The notes below the pieces were generated by a model. The model saw nothing but the letters and a program-made list of their open reading frames with translations. It did not search any database and was not told the origin of the DNA. The translations under genes were made by a program, and so were the position numbers. From an uncultured Acetatifactor sp. (GTDB taxonomy: Bacteria > Bacillota > Clostridia > Lachnospirales > Lachnospiraceae), in assembly GCA_934402315.1 (NCBI GenBank), contig CAKRTS010000017.1:17365-81364 (forward strand): a stretch of DNA of 64,000 nt, given 5' to 3'. This document shows, in pieces, positions 25,820 to 34,970 of this stretch (position 1 is the first letter of the stretch; each line of letters opens with the position of its first letter).

Positions 25820-26515
25820 ATGCGAAAAATTTTAATTATAGATGATGACGCCGATCTTGCTCTCATAACCGGCGATATGTTAAAAAGCTATCACTATCAG
25901 ATCACTACGGCAACGGACGCCGACGAGGCCTTCGCCCTTCTGGAGAAGCAGCAGTTCCATATGATCCTTCTGGATATTAACCTGCCGGGCACAACCGGCT
26001 TCGAGGTCTGCCGCGAGCTGCGGCGTGTTTCCAGGGTTCCCGTCATCTTTGCCAGCGCACGTACCCATGAGGAGGATAAGATCAAGGGACTTGATCTCGG
26101 CGGCGACGACTATCTTGAAAAGCCCTACTCTCTCAAGGAGCTGCTGGCAAGGGTCAACGCCCTCATGCGCAGGACCTACGGCAGCGAAGAGGCAAATCAT
26201 TGTTACCGCTTCGGCAATGTTCTCGTGGAAACCGGCAGACGCAGGGTTATCCGGAACGGTGCGGAGATTCACATGGCGCTCAAGGAATTTGATGTCCTTG
26301 CCTATCTCTGCGCCCATCACGGCGACGCAGTCAGCAAGGAGACACTTCTCCACGCCGTCTGGGGAATCTACTCCGAAGCGGAATTAAGCACTGTTGCTGT
26401 CCACATCCGCTGGCTGCGCGAAAAGCTCGAGGAAGATCCCTCACATCCCAGGTGGCTGAAAACGGTGTGGGGTATCGGTTATCAGTTAGAAGCCGAGGAG
26501 GTAGACGAACCATGA
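25820..26515 (+). CDS. OmpR-family response regulator
   Basis: The protein has 231 residues. The receiver domain has the acidic pocket D8-D9-D10, the phosphoacceptor D52 (LLDINLPG) and the Lys of LEKPYS; the C-terminal winged helix contains ALKEFDVLAYLCAH and VAVHIRWLREKLEEDP with the WLKTVWGIGYQL end typical of OmpR/PhoB regulators. It overlaps the kinase gene by four bases (ATGA) and probably controls the ABC transporter that follows. Confidence 0.9.
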   Translation: MRKILIIDDDADLALITGDMLKSYHYQITTATDADEAFALLEKQQFHMILLDINLPGTTGFEVCRELRRVSRVPVIFASARTHEEDKIKGLDLGGDDYLEKPYSLKELLARVNALMRRTYGSEEANHCYRFGNVLVETGRRRVIRNGAEIHMALKEFDVLAYLCAHHGDAVSKETLLHAVWGIYSEAELSTVAVHIRWLREKLEEDPSHPRWLKTVWGIGYQLEAEEVDEP

Positions 26516-27666
26516 AGAAAAAGCTATTGCAGATTGTGATCTGTTTTTTCCTGATCCTGCTTTTGTCTGTCGCCACGTTATTCTTTGCCACAGCAGGCTT
26601 GTCCGACCAGACACAACGCGGAGCCGATCTCGTTCTGCTGAATGAAATTGAACAGCTCAGCAGTGGAACCACCGACGATACCCGCCTTCACAATGCCATT
26701 TCCGCGCTGAGAGAAAGCATAGGGACAAAAGATTATGCAGAGAGAAATCTCTATCTTTTCCGGCTTTCCCTTATTTTTCTGGCACTGGGCGCTCTCTTTC
26801 TGACAATCGTTTTCTTCTATATTTATAAGAAAATCCTGCAGCCGTTTCACCGCTTGGAGCGCTATGCCGAGGAGATCGCGGGCGGTAATCTGGATGTCAC
26901 GCTCGACTATGAGCGCACGAATTTTTTCGGGGAATTTACCTGGGCATTTGACCATATGCGCGAGGAGATCCTGCACGCAAAGAAAAAGGAGCAGGCTGCC
27001 ATCTCCGAGAACAAAACCGTGATCGCCGCCCTCTCCCATGACATCAAGACACCTATCGCGTCCATCCGTGCTTACTCCGAAGCTCTGGAAGCAAATTTAA
27101 ATTCCGAATACGAAACGCGCCAGAGATATGTCTGCACAATCATGAAAAAGTGTGATGAGGTCACAGCCCTTGTCAATGACCTCGTGCTGCACTCGCTGTC
27201 CGAGCTGGAAAAGCTGGAAATCCACATGCAGGAGCTTGAAATAGCCCCTGTCATAGAGGAGACGGCCGCCGGGCTTGAATTTCCCGGTCTGACGCTCCAT
27301 ACTCCCCTGCCATGCGGAACCGTCTGCGGCGACGGAAAGCGCATTGCGCAGATCATCGAGAATCTGATAAACAACGCCCGAAAATATGCCCCGGGAAAGG
27401 GCGTTCATGTCTATGCGGAAATAAACGATGGATTCTACTGTGTGCATGTGCGGGACGAGGGAAACGGGATTCCCCCGGAGGATATGCCTTTTATACTGCA
27501 GAAATTCTACCGTGGACGGAATGCTGCCGAACAGCCCGGAAGCGGTCTGGGGCTTTATATTGTAAAATATCTCATCGAGGCAATGCACGGAAGCATCCGC
27601 CTGAGCAACAGTCCCACCGGTCTGGACGCTGTATTTTCTTTGCCGCTGAATAAGGATATTTCTTAA
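26512..27666 (+). CDS. Sensor histidine kinase
   Basis: The protein has 384 residues. Two membrane helices (about residues 5-30 and 80-105) enclose a 50-residue outer loop. A HAMP region (about 108-160), the HisKA site H176 (ALSHDIKTP) and an ATPase domain follow with N-box NLINNARKYA, G1 DEGNGIPPED and G2 GSGLGLYIVK. It phosphorylates the response regulator encoded just before it. The small outer loop suggests it may sense through the membrane or through the transporter, as in peptide-antibiotic systems; this is inference. Confidence 0.9.
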   Translation: MKKKLLQIVICFFLILLLSVATLFFATAGLSDQTQRGADLVLLNEIEQLSSGTTDDTRLHNAISALRESIGTKDYAERNLYLFRLSLIFLALGALFLTIVFFYIYKKILQPFHRLERYAEEIAGGNLDVTLDYERTNFFGEFTWAFDHMREEILHAKKKEQAAISENKTVIAALSHDIKTPIASIRAYSEALEANLNSEYETRQRYVCTIMKKCDEVTALVNDLVLHSLSELEKLEIHMQELEIAPVIEETAAGLEFPGLTLHTPLPCGTVCGDGKRIAQIIENLINNARKYAPGKGVHVYAEINDGFYCVHVRDEGNGIPPEDMPFILQKFYRGRNAAEQPGSGLGLYIVKYLIEAMHGSIRLSNSPTGLDAVFSLPLNKDIS

Positions 27667-27719
27667 AGACTTCTTAATAACTTTTCTGCTATCATTCTGA
27701 CAGATTTAAGAAACAAATC

Positions 27720-27927
27720 AGGTAATTGCGAAACTCAGGTTTTTACAAGGGACGTTGCGCAAAATGCACAGACCACCGCAGGCACGCTTTCGCTACCTTC
27801 CGCTCGCAACGGCGCATAAGATGCCAAAGTACGCCATCTAAGCGCCGGCGGCTCCAGAGTGCACTGCTTGTGGTCAGGTACATCTTGCACAACTGTTATT
27901 TGATATTTGTGAGTTTCACAAACACCT
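27720..27927. repeat. Structured dispersed repeat (MITE-like), copy 2
   Basis: The core 27751-27893 is the reverse complement of copy 1 (7967-8109) at about 86% identity without gaps. Here the outer boundaries can also be seen: AGGTAATTGCGAAACTCA at the left and TGAGTTTCACAAACACCT at the right form imperfect terminal inverted repeats (three mismatches in 18). The element is 208 bases, codes for nothing and ends 33 bases before the ABC transporter ATPase start. Confidence 0.8.
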
Positions 27928-27959
27928 AAATGTGTAAAGAACAGAAAGGAAAAAACAGA

Positions 27960-28721
27960 ATGAAAAATGCAATTCTCAAGGCAGAAGGTCTATGTAAGAG
28001 CTTTGCGCATAACGGTGTCCAGAATCATGTGCTGGACAAGGTCAACGCCGAAATCTACGAGGGGGATTTCACGATTATCATGGGGGCTTCCGGTGCCGGA
28101 AAATCCACTCTTCTCTACTCCCTCAGCGGCATGGATTCCATCACCGCCGGAAAAGTTTTTTATAAGGGAAAGGATTTCAGCAATCTCAGCGAAAAGGAAA
28201 TGGCGCCCTACCGCGCAGGAGATTTCGGCTTCGTATTTCAGCAGAGCCAGCTTGTAAGTAATCTGACGCTCCTGGAAAATGTCGCTGTGACAGGTTATCT
28301 GAACAAGAAATATTCCTCCGCCGAGACAAAGAGAAGAGCCATCGAGCTCCTTACCAAAATGAATCTGGAAAAGGCAGTCAACCGCTATCCGTCGCAGGTT
28401 TCCGGCGGCGAGGCGCAGCGCGCCGCCATTGCCAGAGCGATGCTGAAGGAGCCCGGCATCCTGTTTGCAGACGAACCTACCGGTGCCTTGAACAAGCGCA
28501 ACACGACCGATGTTCTGAATCTGCTGACAGAGTTGAACCGTGCAGGTCAGAGCATCCTGATGGTAACACACGACATTCGTGCCGCAATCCGCGCGACCAG
28601 ACTGCTCTATCTTGAGGACGGAAGAATCATCGGTGAGATGGAGCTGCCTCCCTATGAGGAAGCGGATGCAAAGAACCGGGAAGCCCAGACAAATGCATGG
28701 CTTACCTCTATGGCATGGTAG
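27960..28721 (+). CDS. ABC transporter ATP-binding protein (MacB/LolD type)
   Basis: The protein has 253 residues with AAAGGA nine to ten bases before the ATG. Walker A GASGAGKST, signature VSGGEAQRAAIARAM, Walker B ILFADEPTGALN, and switch MVTHDIRAA. This family pairs with FtsX-like permeases that work outside the membrane or export peptides. The permease follows after 14 bases, and the two-component system lies upstream beyond the repeat. Confidence 0.9.
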   Translation: MKNAILKAEGLCKSFAHNGVQNHVLDKVNAEIYEGDFTIIMGASGAGKSTLLYSLSGMDSITAGKVFYKGKDFSNLSEKEMAPYRAGDFGFVFQQSQLVSNLTLLENVAVTGYLNKKYSSAETKRRAIELLTKMNLEKAVNRYPSQVSGGEAQRAAIARAMLKEPGILFADEPTGALNKRNTTDVLNLLTELNRAGQSILMVTHDIRAAIRATRLLYLEDGRIIGEMELPPYEEADAKNREAQTNAWLTSMAW

Positions 28722-28735
28722 GGAGGTGGAAAGCT

Positions 28736-31102
28736 ATGAAATACTGGGTTTTACTTCGCTCCAATATCCGGAAGCAAAAAGGCAGCTACATAGCCATTCT
28801 GCTTCTGATGCTGATTATTTCCCTGACACTCAGCAGCGTCCTGACGCTCTGGTGCAACTCGGAACGTTATCTGCAATCCGAGATGGATCGCCTGAACTTC
28901 GGTGACGTCATCTACTGGATCTATGATATGCCTGACTTTGAAGATCTGGAACAGGACATCCGGGATCTCCCCGACATCTCCGGAGTTGTCTCCGAGCAGT
29001 TTATTGCTGCCTCCGGTTCTCTCAACGCCAAAGCCATGTCATATCTCTTCATCCGGGCCTACGATGCAGAAAGTACTCCGTTTCGTCTTTTCGACGAAAA
29101 TTCCGGCGAATATGCAAAGGCTTCCGAGCCTCTCCGGGATGGCGAAGCCTATGTTCCGGTCAGCTTCCGGTCAATCTATGATGCCGTCATCGGAGATGTC
29201 TTCTGTCTTAATATGGCTGACGGAACCGAGGTTTCCTATGTGATTCGCGGCTTCTTTGAAGATCCTACTGCGGGAAGCTCCATGATGGGCATGAAGAATC
29301 TCTTTGTAAACAGCTCTGATTTTGAACAGCTTCACGGCAAAGCCTTTCCCCTCGTGGAAAACAGTTCACCGGAGGATGCGGCTCTTGGCTATACGATCCA
29401 CATATTCCAGAACCCCAAAAGCTCCCTTACGCACAAGGAGCTGCAACGCAATATCAACGAGAATACAGCCATTAACTCCTACATGGGCATGGCACATTCC
29501 CGGGAGACGATTCTTGGCTTTATGCTGATCCTGCAGAAAATTTTTATCACCTTCCTTGTCACCTTTGCTGCCGTGCTGGTCGTAGTCGCCCTGATCGTAA
29601 TCAGCCACAGCATTACCAGCGGTATTGAACAGGATTATGTAAATCTTGGTATTTTAAAGGCTTTGGGCTTTACCGGCGGGCATCTGCGCATCGCGCAATG
29701 TCTGTTCTATATGACCGCTCTCGGAATCGGCATGCTCTCCGGCACGCTGGCATCGCGCCCTCTGGTTTCCATTCTCGGAAATATCCTTCTTCCGGTGATG
29801 GGAATCCTGCCCTCAAGCCAGCTTCCGATGACAGAAATCCTTCTGCTCTTCGGTGCAATCCTTGCGTTGCTCTTCCTGTTTCTTCTCGCCCGTACCGGCA
29901 AAATCGGAAGAATCAAACCCATCGTTGCCATACGAAACGGAAGCGAAGACATTTTCTGGAACGGTCATTTCCAGCCGCAGCTCCATGGAAAATGCCTGCA
30001 ATTCTGGCTTGCGGTGCGGCAGATCTTTTCCGGGAAAAAGCATTATATCGGCGTCTGCTTCGTCACCGCCCTGCTTGTCCTTTTTCTCTCCCTCTGCGGG
30101 CGAATCCAGAGCTGGATCGGCGAGGATGGCGGCGGGCTGAAGACCGCAATGAGCATGGCCTCCGTGGAAGGAAAAACCTACGACTTTGCTGTCCTCTATC
30201 CGGACGAAACAATCCGTTCGGAGGCAGAGCAGCTGTTGTCTGACAGGACGAAGCTTCTCGCAAACTACCAGTCGCTCTCCGTCTCTGCAAAGCTCAACGA
30301 TATGGACTACCTGATGAATGTTATCTCAAATACGGAATATTTTCATATTCTGGAGGGACGAACCTGTAAGTACGACAACGAAATTGTCATCACAGAGACC
30401 GTAGCTTCTGAAATGTCACTGAATATAGGCGATACCGTAACGGTCTCCTCAGGCAGCGGAAGTGCCGATTATATCATCACCGGCATCAATCAGTGCGCCA
30501 ATGATATGGGTGCAAACTTCAGCATGGGACAGAACGGCTACACGAGAATCAGTGACGAGACCAGCCGCTTTTATGAGAATTATGTGTTGGAGGATAACAG
30601 TCTGAAGGAAACACTCATACAGGAATTAAGAACCCGTTACGGAGACAAAGTCAAGATCGACGAGAATAACTGGTCCGGCATAGACGGCATTGTCAGCGCC
30701 TCACGTGCACTCAATCTTGTCATGTATGTTATCAGCATGATTTTCAGCCTGATCGTCGTCTATATGACAGGAAGCAGGATTCTCTTCCAGGAGCAGCACG
30801 ACCTCGGCATCTACAAGGCGCTCGGTTTCCTCTCTTCGCGCCTGCGCCTCTCCTTTGCCATACGCTTTGCATTGGTATCCGGCATTGGCGCCCTGCTTGG
30901 TATTGTCCTGAGCATTTACCTGACTGATCCCATTGTCTCAAGGGTGTTCCTGCTGTTTGGTGTCAGCAGCTTCCACTCTGGTCTGGATACGGTCAGCATG
31001 CTTCTCCCGGCTGTCTTTGTTGTTGTAATCTTCTTCCTCTGCGCCTATCTGGTATCCGCACGAATGAAGAACACCGATCCGGGTGGGCTTATATCCGAAT
31101 AA
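28736..31102 (+). CDS. FtsX-like ABC transporter permease
   Basis: The protein has 788 residues from the ATG at 28736, with GGGAGG eight to nine bases upstream. There is one N-terminal helix, a large outer domain (about residues 45-245), a cluster of three helices (about 265-385), a second helix and outer domain (about 430-640), then three more helices at the C-terminus. This is the two-FtsX-domain topology of MacB-like and peptide-antibiotic-responsive exporters. The two-component system directly upstream suggests induction by a cell-envelope signal. Substrate unknown. Confidence 0.85.
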   Translation: MKYWVLLRSNIRKQKGSYIAILLLMLIISLTLSSVLTLWCNSERYLQSEMDRLNFGDVIYWIYDMPDFEDLEQDIRDLPDISGVVSEQFIAASGSLNAKAMSYLFIRAYDAESTPFRLFDENSGEYAKASEPLRDGEAYVPVSFRSIYDAVIGDVFCLNMADGTEVSYVIRGFFEDPTAGSSMMGMKNLFVNSSDFEQLHGKAFPLVENSSPEDAALGYTIHIFQNPKSSLTHKELQRNINENTAINSYMGMAHSRETILGFMLILQKIFITFLVTFAAVLVVVALIVISHSITSGIEQDYVNLGILKALGFTGGHLRIAQCLFYMTALGIGMLSGTLASRPLVSILGNILLPVMGILPSSQLPMTEILLLFGAILALLFLFLLARTGKIGRIKPIVAIRNGSEDIFWNGHFQPQLHGKCLQFWLAVRQIFSGKKHYIGVCFVTALLVLFLSLCGRIQSWIGEDGGGLKTAMSMASVEGKTYDFAVLYPDETIRSEAEQLLSDRTKLLANYQSLSVSAKLNDMDYLMNVISNTEYFHILEGRTCKYDNEIVITETVASEMSLNIGDTVTVSSGSGSADYIITGINQCANDMGANFSMGQNGYTRISDETSRFYENYVLEDNSLKETLIQELRTRYGDKVKIDENNWSGIDGIVSASRALNLVMYVISMIFSLIVVYMTGSRILFQEQHDLGIYKALGFLSSRLRLSFAIRFALVSGIGALLGIVLSIYLTDPIVSRVFLLFGVSSFHSGLDTVSMLLPAVFVVVIFFLCAYLVSARMKNTDPGGLISE

Positions 31103-31141
31103 CGGATCACATTAAAGGGGCTGAGCTTCTGCCGGGTAGGT

Positions 31142-31813
31142 TTATTTTGCTGAGATTTTATTCTTTATGCGCAGGCTTGCCTCAACATGCATAATCCAGT
31201 GTCTGGAAAAGGGCATCTGAATCAACCCTCTGATGTCCTTTCCACACCAGTAATCGATCAGCCAGAACGCTTTTTCGTCTGTGCTTACGACTCCAAGCGC
31301 CCTCAGCTCCTCTTTGTCTGCGTCTGTAAATTTCCGTTTTAACTCCCGATAGGATAGCTCCTTCAAAATGTTTTCCGTACTTTGTTTTACCTCCGCACTG
31401 TATTCGTACAGTCTCTCCAGATCCAGCACAGATGAGAAATCCGCGATCTGCTGCCCTGTCAGTTCATTCCCCGTTGTCACAATGGGCGAACCGATTTTCT
31501 CCTGATACCCGTTTGCGAAGAAAATCTGGCAGTCCTTCCGGATCAGAGTGTGTGCGACAATATCCTCGATTCTGAAAATATGCCATATAGAGTATGCGAT
31601 TGTCTTACTGTGGTATCCGTCCGCATTCAGAAAAGGTATCGCGTTGAATTCATCACGACTTAATTCCTGTTTCATGCAATACAACTCTTCCATAAGCTTT
31701 TGTCGTAGGAGCAGAACCGATTCTATACCATCCGAAAAGGTTGCTTCCCGCTTCAACTGCTCCTGAACTGTTTTATTTAACTCCAACCATTCTTTATCCC
31801 CATTTCTGCGCAC
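31142..31813 (-). CDS. DinB-superfamily protein
   Basis: The protein has about 223 residues. It has a helical bundle with metal-ligand type histidines in IWHIFRIEDIVAH and a C-terminal RHWIMHVEASLR, spaced as in DinB/YfiT proteins. Members act in thiol-dependent transfer or stress responses; the substrate is unknown. The start is unclear: the GTG at 31813 overlaps the end of the MATE-like gene by 20 bases; a TTG twelve codons downstream is also possible. Confidence 0.65.
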   Translation of the reverse strand: MRRNGDKEWLELNKTVQEQLKREATFSDGIESVLLLRQKLMEELYCMKQELSRDEFNAIPFLNADGYHSKTIAYSIWHIFRIEDIVAHTLIRKDCQIFFANGYQEKIGSPIVTTGNELTGQQIADFSSVLDLERLYEYSAEVKQSTENILKELSYRELKRKFTDADKEELRALGVVSTDEKAFWLIDYWCGKDIRGLIQMPFSRHWIMHVEASLRIKNKISAK

Positions 31814-32687
31814 GTTCTTTGCGCATAGCGAGTTTGTATGCAGTCATTTTACCGTATCTTGCCCGGTAGTACAAGAAATTAATCGCTCCTCTCACCGCTT
31901 CATCCAGAAACAGGGTGATGTAGATTGCCATCATGTTCATATGGATTTTCTCGACGAGAAACCATGAGACGCTAATTACCAATATCGAGCCGAAAATCTG
32001 CGAAAAGAGCATCCACTTCGTATCGCCGTTGACGCGGATGGCATTTCCGCAGATGACATTCATGCTCTGCGGAATCATAATGACACCGATCATGATGAGA
32101 AAGACCGCGCCTTCCTCGATCAGCAATCCATCATTCGAGAAAATCCCCAGCAACGGTCGCGGAAAGCTCAGGAAGAGGAGCGCCGCCCCTGTCACATACA
32201 GTGCCGGGAACCCGCATTTCCCGAAAATCAATATCCATGAAACCAGAATATTCAACCCCGCCTTAAGGATTCCCGCATACATGATCGGTCTGGTCTCTCC
32301 CATTCCCTGCAGCATCGCCTGCAGAGAGCTGTCTACCCCGACAAACAGGAAATAGAAAATGCAGACTCTGACATAGGAAAGACTATAGCCCATAATATTG
32401 CTGTCAACCTGAAAGAATCTCAGTATCGTCTCTGCTCCGAAAAACCATGCTGCGAAGACAAGGATACCGACCATCGTATGATACACCGCCATACTCTTTA
32501 CATAATCTGCAATTTTGTCCCTCTGTCCCGCGCCTGCCGCCGATACATACACCGTATCGAGATTTCCCAGAAAAGCCTTGTCTGTAAGCGACTGTAATTG
32601 AAATACCATGCCCTGAATAATCAACGGAAAGGCGACCTGAAAGATCGTTCTGATCCTCGCCCCCGCGTCAGCTCTGTTTTTGTTCAC
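31794..32687 (-). CDS. MATE-family efflux protein with two internal deletions
   Basis: The ORF of 297 residues is open from a GTG at 32687 (GAGG nine bases upstream). MATE transporters are about 450 residues with 12 helices. Here the first helix (FQVAFPLIIQGMVFQLQSLT) is followed by VSAAGAGQRDKIADYVKSM, which joins the loop after helix 1 to the helix 3 region, and YVTGAALL jumps to FLSFPRPLLGIFSNDG, skipping about 130 residues that normally hold helices 7-10. The reading frame is kept at both joints. It is unlikely to be an active transporter. It could be a decaying gene or an assembly artefact. Confidence 0.65.
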   Translation of the reverse strand: MNKNRADAGARIRTIFQVAFPLIIQGMVFQLQSLTDKAFLGNLDTVYVSAAGAGQRDKIADYVKSMAVYHTMVGILVFAAWFFGAETILRFFQVDSNIMGYSLSYVRVCIFYFLFVGVDSSLQAMLQGMGETRPIMYAGILKAGLNILVSWILIFGKCGFPALYVTGAALLFLSFPRPLLGIFSNDGLLIEEGAVFLIMIGVIMIPQSMNVICGNAIRVNGDTKWMLFSQIFGSILVISVSWFLVEKIHMNMMAIYITLFLDEAVRGAINFLYYRARYGKMTAYKLAMRKERAQKWG

Positions 32688-32869
32688 TGTCTTATACCTC
32701 TTTCCTATATCTGCTGCGACCATGCCGGCAGAATCTTCCGGTTTTGCATTTTTATCAGATCAAAATGAGCCGCTGTTTCCTTTGTCATATCTTTTCATTC
32801 CTTTCTGTCAGCTTTTTAAAGTGTCTTTGACTACAGGTGGCAACCTGATATTTGTCAATCCCTATACGC

Positions 32870-32907
32870 AAAAAACCGGAAAGCGTTTCCCACGCCTTCC
32901 GGTTTTT
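32870..32907. terminator. Bidirectional terminator
   Basis: A stem of about 16 bases (AAAAACCGGAAAGCGT with ACGCCTTCCGGTTTTT, one unpaired base) has T-runs on both strands. It follows the minus-strand small gene at 32920. Confidence 0.85.
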
Positions 32908-32919
32908 GCTATTTCTGCT

Positions 32920-33090
32920 TCAAACAATCTCATACTGCATAAGCTCGTACTTTAGTCTTGTTCCCTCCGTTATTTCCGGCGGAAGCAGTGCTCTCGCAAC
33001 GAGCTTAAGATCATCCGTCTCAATATCCGTTCTTTTCAGCTTCGCATAGTCTCCGTCTATGCCGACTACCTCATAAAACCATGTTTCCAT
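32920..33090 (-). CDS. Small conserved protein of about 56 residues
   Basis: METWFYEVVGIDGDYAKLKR starts the protein, with GGAG five bases before the ATG. The frame extends upstream to 33126, but that region overlaps no ribosome site. It is rich in charged residues with LPPEITEGTRLKYE near the end. It resembles small proteins I have seen in Lachnospiraceae genomes, but I cannot name a function. A strong terminator follows. Confidence 0.6.
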   Translation of the reverse strand: METWFYEVVGIDGDYAKLKRTDIETDDLKLVARALLPPEITEGTRLKYELMQYEIV

Positions 33091-33135
33091 ACTGCTCCGT
33101 TCCGGGCGTTCCCGCCCTGCTGCCATGCTTGTCCG

Positions 33136-33669
33136 TCAGATTTTAAGCGTCATCTCATGCCATTCCTCGCCGCCCCATGTGGAGTTTGCGATGCCGAGAT
33201 CCTGAAATCCCATTTTCTTGTACATCACCACTTTTGGCTCAAGACAGGTCAGAACCAGAAGCTCTCTTCCGTTCTCCCGCTCCCTGTCGCCGTACCGGCG
33301 GACGATCTCCCGTGCAAGTCCCTTTCCGCGGTATTCCGGCAGTACGTCCAGTCCGACCAGCATAACGCTTTTCCCCTTTGGGTCGTGCAGGCTGATGTCC
33401 ATAAAGAATTCATCCCGAAAGCTCGTCTCATTCGTCGAGATACCGTTCAGAAAGCCTGCCACCCTGCCGCTTGTCCTGTCGATTGCAACCAGAAACAGCT
33501 CCGGTGCCGCCGCGATCCGCTCTGTCATCGCCTTGCGCGAGCATGCCTCGTTGGGTGGGAAGCAGATATGCTCGATCGTGACCGCCTGATCTGTCTCCTC
33601 CGTCAGAATGCTGCGGAATTCAAATTGCTCCGCCAGTGCCTGTGATGTCTGATGATTCTGCAAATTCAT
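33136..33669 (-). CDS. GNAT-family N-acetyltransferase
   Basis: The protein has 177 residues. The acetyl-CoA site is in LVGLDVLPEYRGKGLAREI (Q/RxxGxG/A pattern), with LVLTCLEPKVVMYKKMGF as the conserved beta-strand/helix before the C-terminus. It may acetylate an amine on a small molecule or a protein; the target is unknown. Confidence 0.85.
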   Translation of the reverse strand: MNLQNHQTSQALAEQFEFRSILTEETDQAVTIEHICFPPNEACSRKAMTERIAAAPELFLVAIDRTSGRVAGFLNGISTNETSFRDEFFMDISLHDPKGKSVMLVGLDVLPEYRGKGLAREIVRRYGDRERENGRELLVLTCLEPKVVMYKKMGFQDLGIANSTWGGEEWHEMTLKI

Positions 33670-33695
33670 TTTATTACACTACCCTTCCATTACTC

Positions 33696-34220
33696 TTACA
33701 ACACGTAATACACATAATTTTCTTTTCTCGGCACAGGGGGCTTTGCCGGTTCCGCCGCATACCCAAGCACACAGTGCCCAATGCCCTCATAATCGCCTTC
33801 AATGCCGAGGGACTTCAATATCTTCTTTCCCTCCTCCGACTCGAATTCCTCCTTTGCGCGGTGAATCCAACAGCTGCCGACACCGAGATCGGATGCCGCG
33901 TTCATCAGATTTCCCATGACAAGGCTGCCGTCATATACGTAAGTAGGAACTGCCTTATTCGCCAGAACGACCAGCAGCTCCGGTGCGCCGTAGAAGGGAT
34001 CAATACCCGGTCTTCCCATGATCTCGGCATTCATTGCCGAAAGCTTATCCCTGAGTTCTTTATTCTTGATAGCAATAATGATCGGAGACTGTAAGCCCTT
34101 GCCGGTCGGCGCATATGTGCCAGCCTTGATAATCGCCTCAAGCTCCTCGTCCTTGATCGGCTCCGGTCTGAATTTCTTGCAGCTTCTTCTCTCCTCAAGC
34201 ACCTTCAATGTTTCACTCAT
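33696..34220 (-). CDS. Nitroreductase family protein
   Basis: The protein has 174 residues from the ATG at 34220 with AAGGAGGAG upstream; the frame extends further back only inside the next gene. It is an FMN-dependent oxidoreductase: ERRSCKKFRPEPI at the start binds the flavin, GTYAPTGKGLQSP and GSCWIH belong to the same family, and the C-terminus is GHCVLGYAAEPAKPP. Its start overlaps the end of the YjbR/MGMT-like gene by eight bases, so the two are translationally coupled. Confidence 0.85.
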   Translation of the reverse strand: MSETLKVLEERRSCKKFRPEPIKDEELEAIIKAGTYAPTGKGLQSPIIIAIKNKELRDKLSAMNAEIMGRPGIDPFYGAPELLVVLANKAVPTYVYDGSLVMGNLMNAASDLGVGSCWIHRAKEEFESEEGKKILKSLGIEGDYEGIGHCVLGYAAEPAKPPVPRKENYVYYVL

Positions 34221-34887
34221 GAATTTCTCCTCCTTCGATAAAATTTTCATCCTGAAAATCTTCCACATGAATCCCATACTTTTCAAGGTCGACTCTTCCA
34301 TCCGTGACTTCGATTCCATCAGCCTCCAGCAGCTTTGCCTGCGCCCCGCTGCCGCCGAATGCAAATTCTCCTGCCAGTTCGCCCTTTGCATTCACGACCC
34401 GGAAGCACGGGACATGCTCGGGATCGGAGTTCTTATGCAGGGCGTTTCCGACAGCCCGCGCCATCTTCTTGTCTCCTGCCAGCTCCGCGATCTGCCCGTA
34501 GGTCGCAACCCTCCCCTTCGGTATCTTCTTTACCGCTTCGTAGATCCGCTTCGTCGGGCTGTCCGTGACCAGTGCGTAGCTTTCGTCTATCATGAGACGA
34601 ATGTCCTTGTCCGGTATTGAGCCGTCCAGAATGATCGTGTTCCAGTGCTCTCTGTTCTGATGCCAGCCGGGGATGACCGCCGGGAAAGCGCTCCGCCAGA
34701 AATCACGCCACTCAGGGCTGACCTTCACATTCAGATTCATGCAGCCCTCGCGCTCATAGGTCCACAGAAATGCCTTTTTGCTTCCTTTCACCCTGACAAG
34801 CTGCCAGTTCGGATCATGAAACGGCGCCTCCTGATAGGTATCGGGAAAGGATAATCCGTAGGCAAGCGCCTCTTCCCTTGTCGTCAT
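34213..34887 (-). CDS. YjbR/MmcQ-like domain fused to an alkyltransferase (MGMT) domain
   Basis: The protein has 224 residues. Residues 1-107 match the MmcQ/YjbR fold (FHDPNWQLVRVKGSKKAFLW; the WRSAFPAVIPGWHQNREHW motif). Residues 110-195 are an MGMT/Ada-type DNA-binding domain with VATYGQIAELAGDKKMARAVG and a PCFRVV active-site motif. In MGMT the motif is PCHRVV; here His is Phe but Cys161 and Arg163 remain. It may therefore be a weak alkyltransferase or act in DNA damage recognition. It is transcribed with the nitroreductase gene. Confidence 0.8.
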   Translation of the reverse strand: MTTREEALAYGLSFPDTYQEAPFHDPNWQLVRVKGSKKAFLWTYEREGCMNLNVKVSPEWRDFWRSAFPAVIPGWHQNREHWNTIILDGSIPDKDIRLMIDESYALVTDSPTKRIYEAVKKIPKGRVATYGQIAELAGDKKMARAVGNALHKNSDPEHVPCFRVVNAKGELAGEFAFGGSGAQAKLLEADGIEVTDGRVDLEKYGIHVEDFQDENFIEGGEIHE

Positions 34888-34970
34888 TCTATCCGCCTCC
34901 TGTCTTCCCTTTTCTCCTCAGTTGTGCTATTCTATGGACAAAAGAATCATAAGAAAAGGAGAATCTTATC

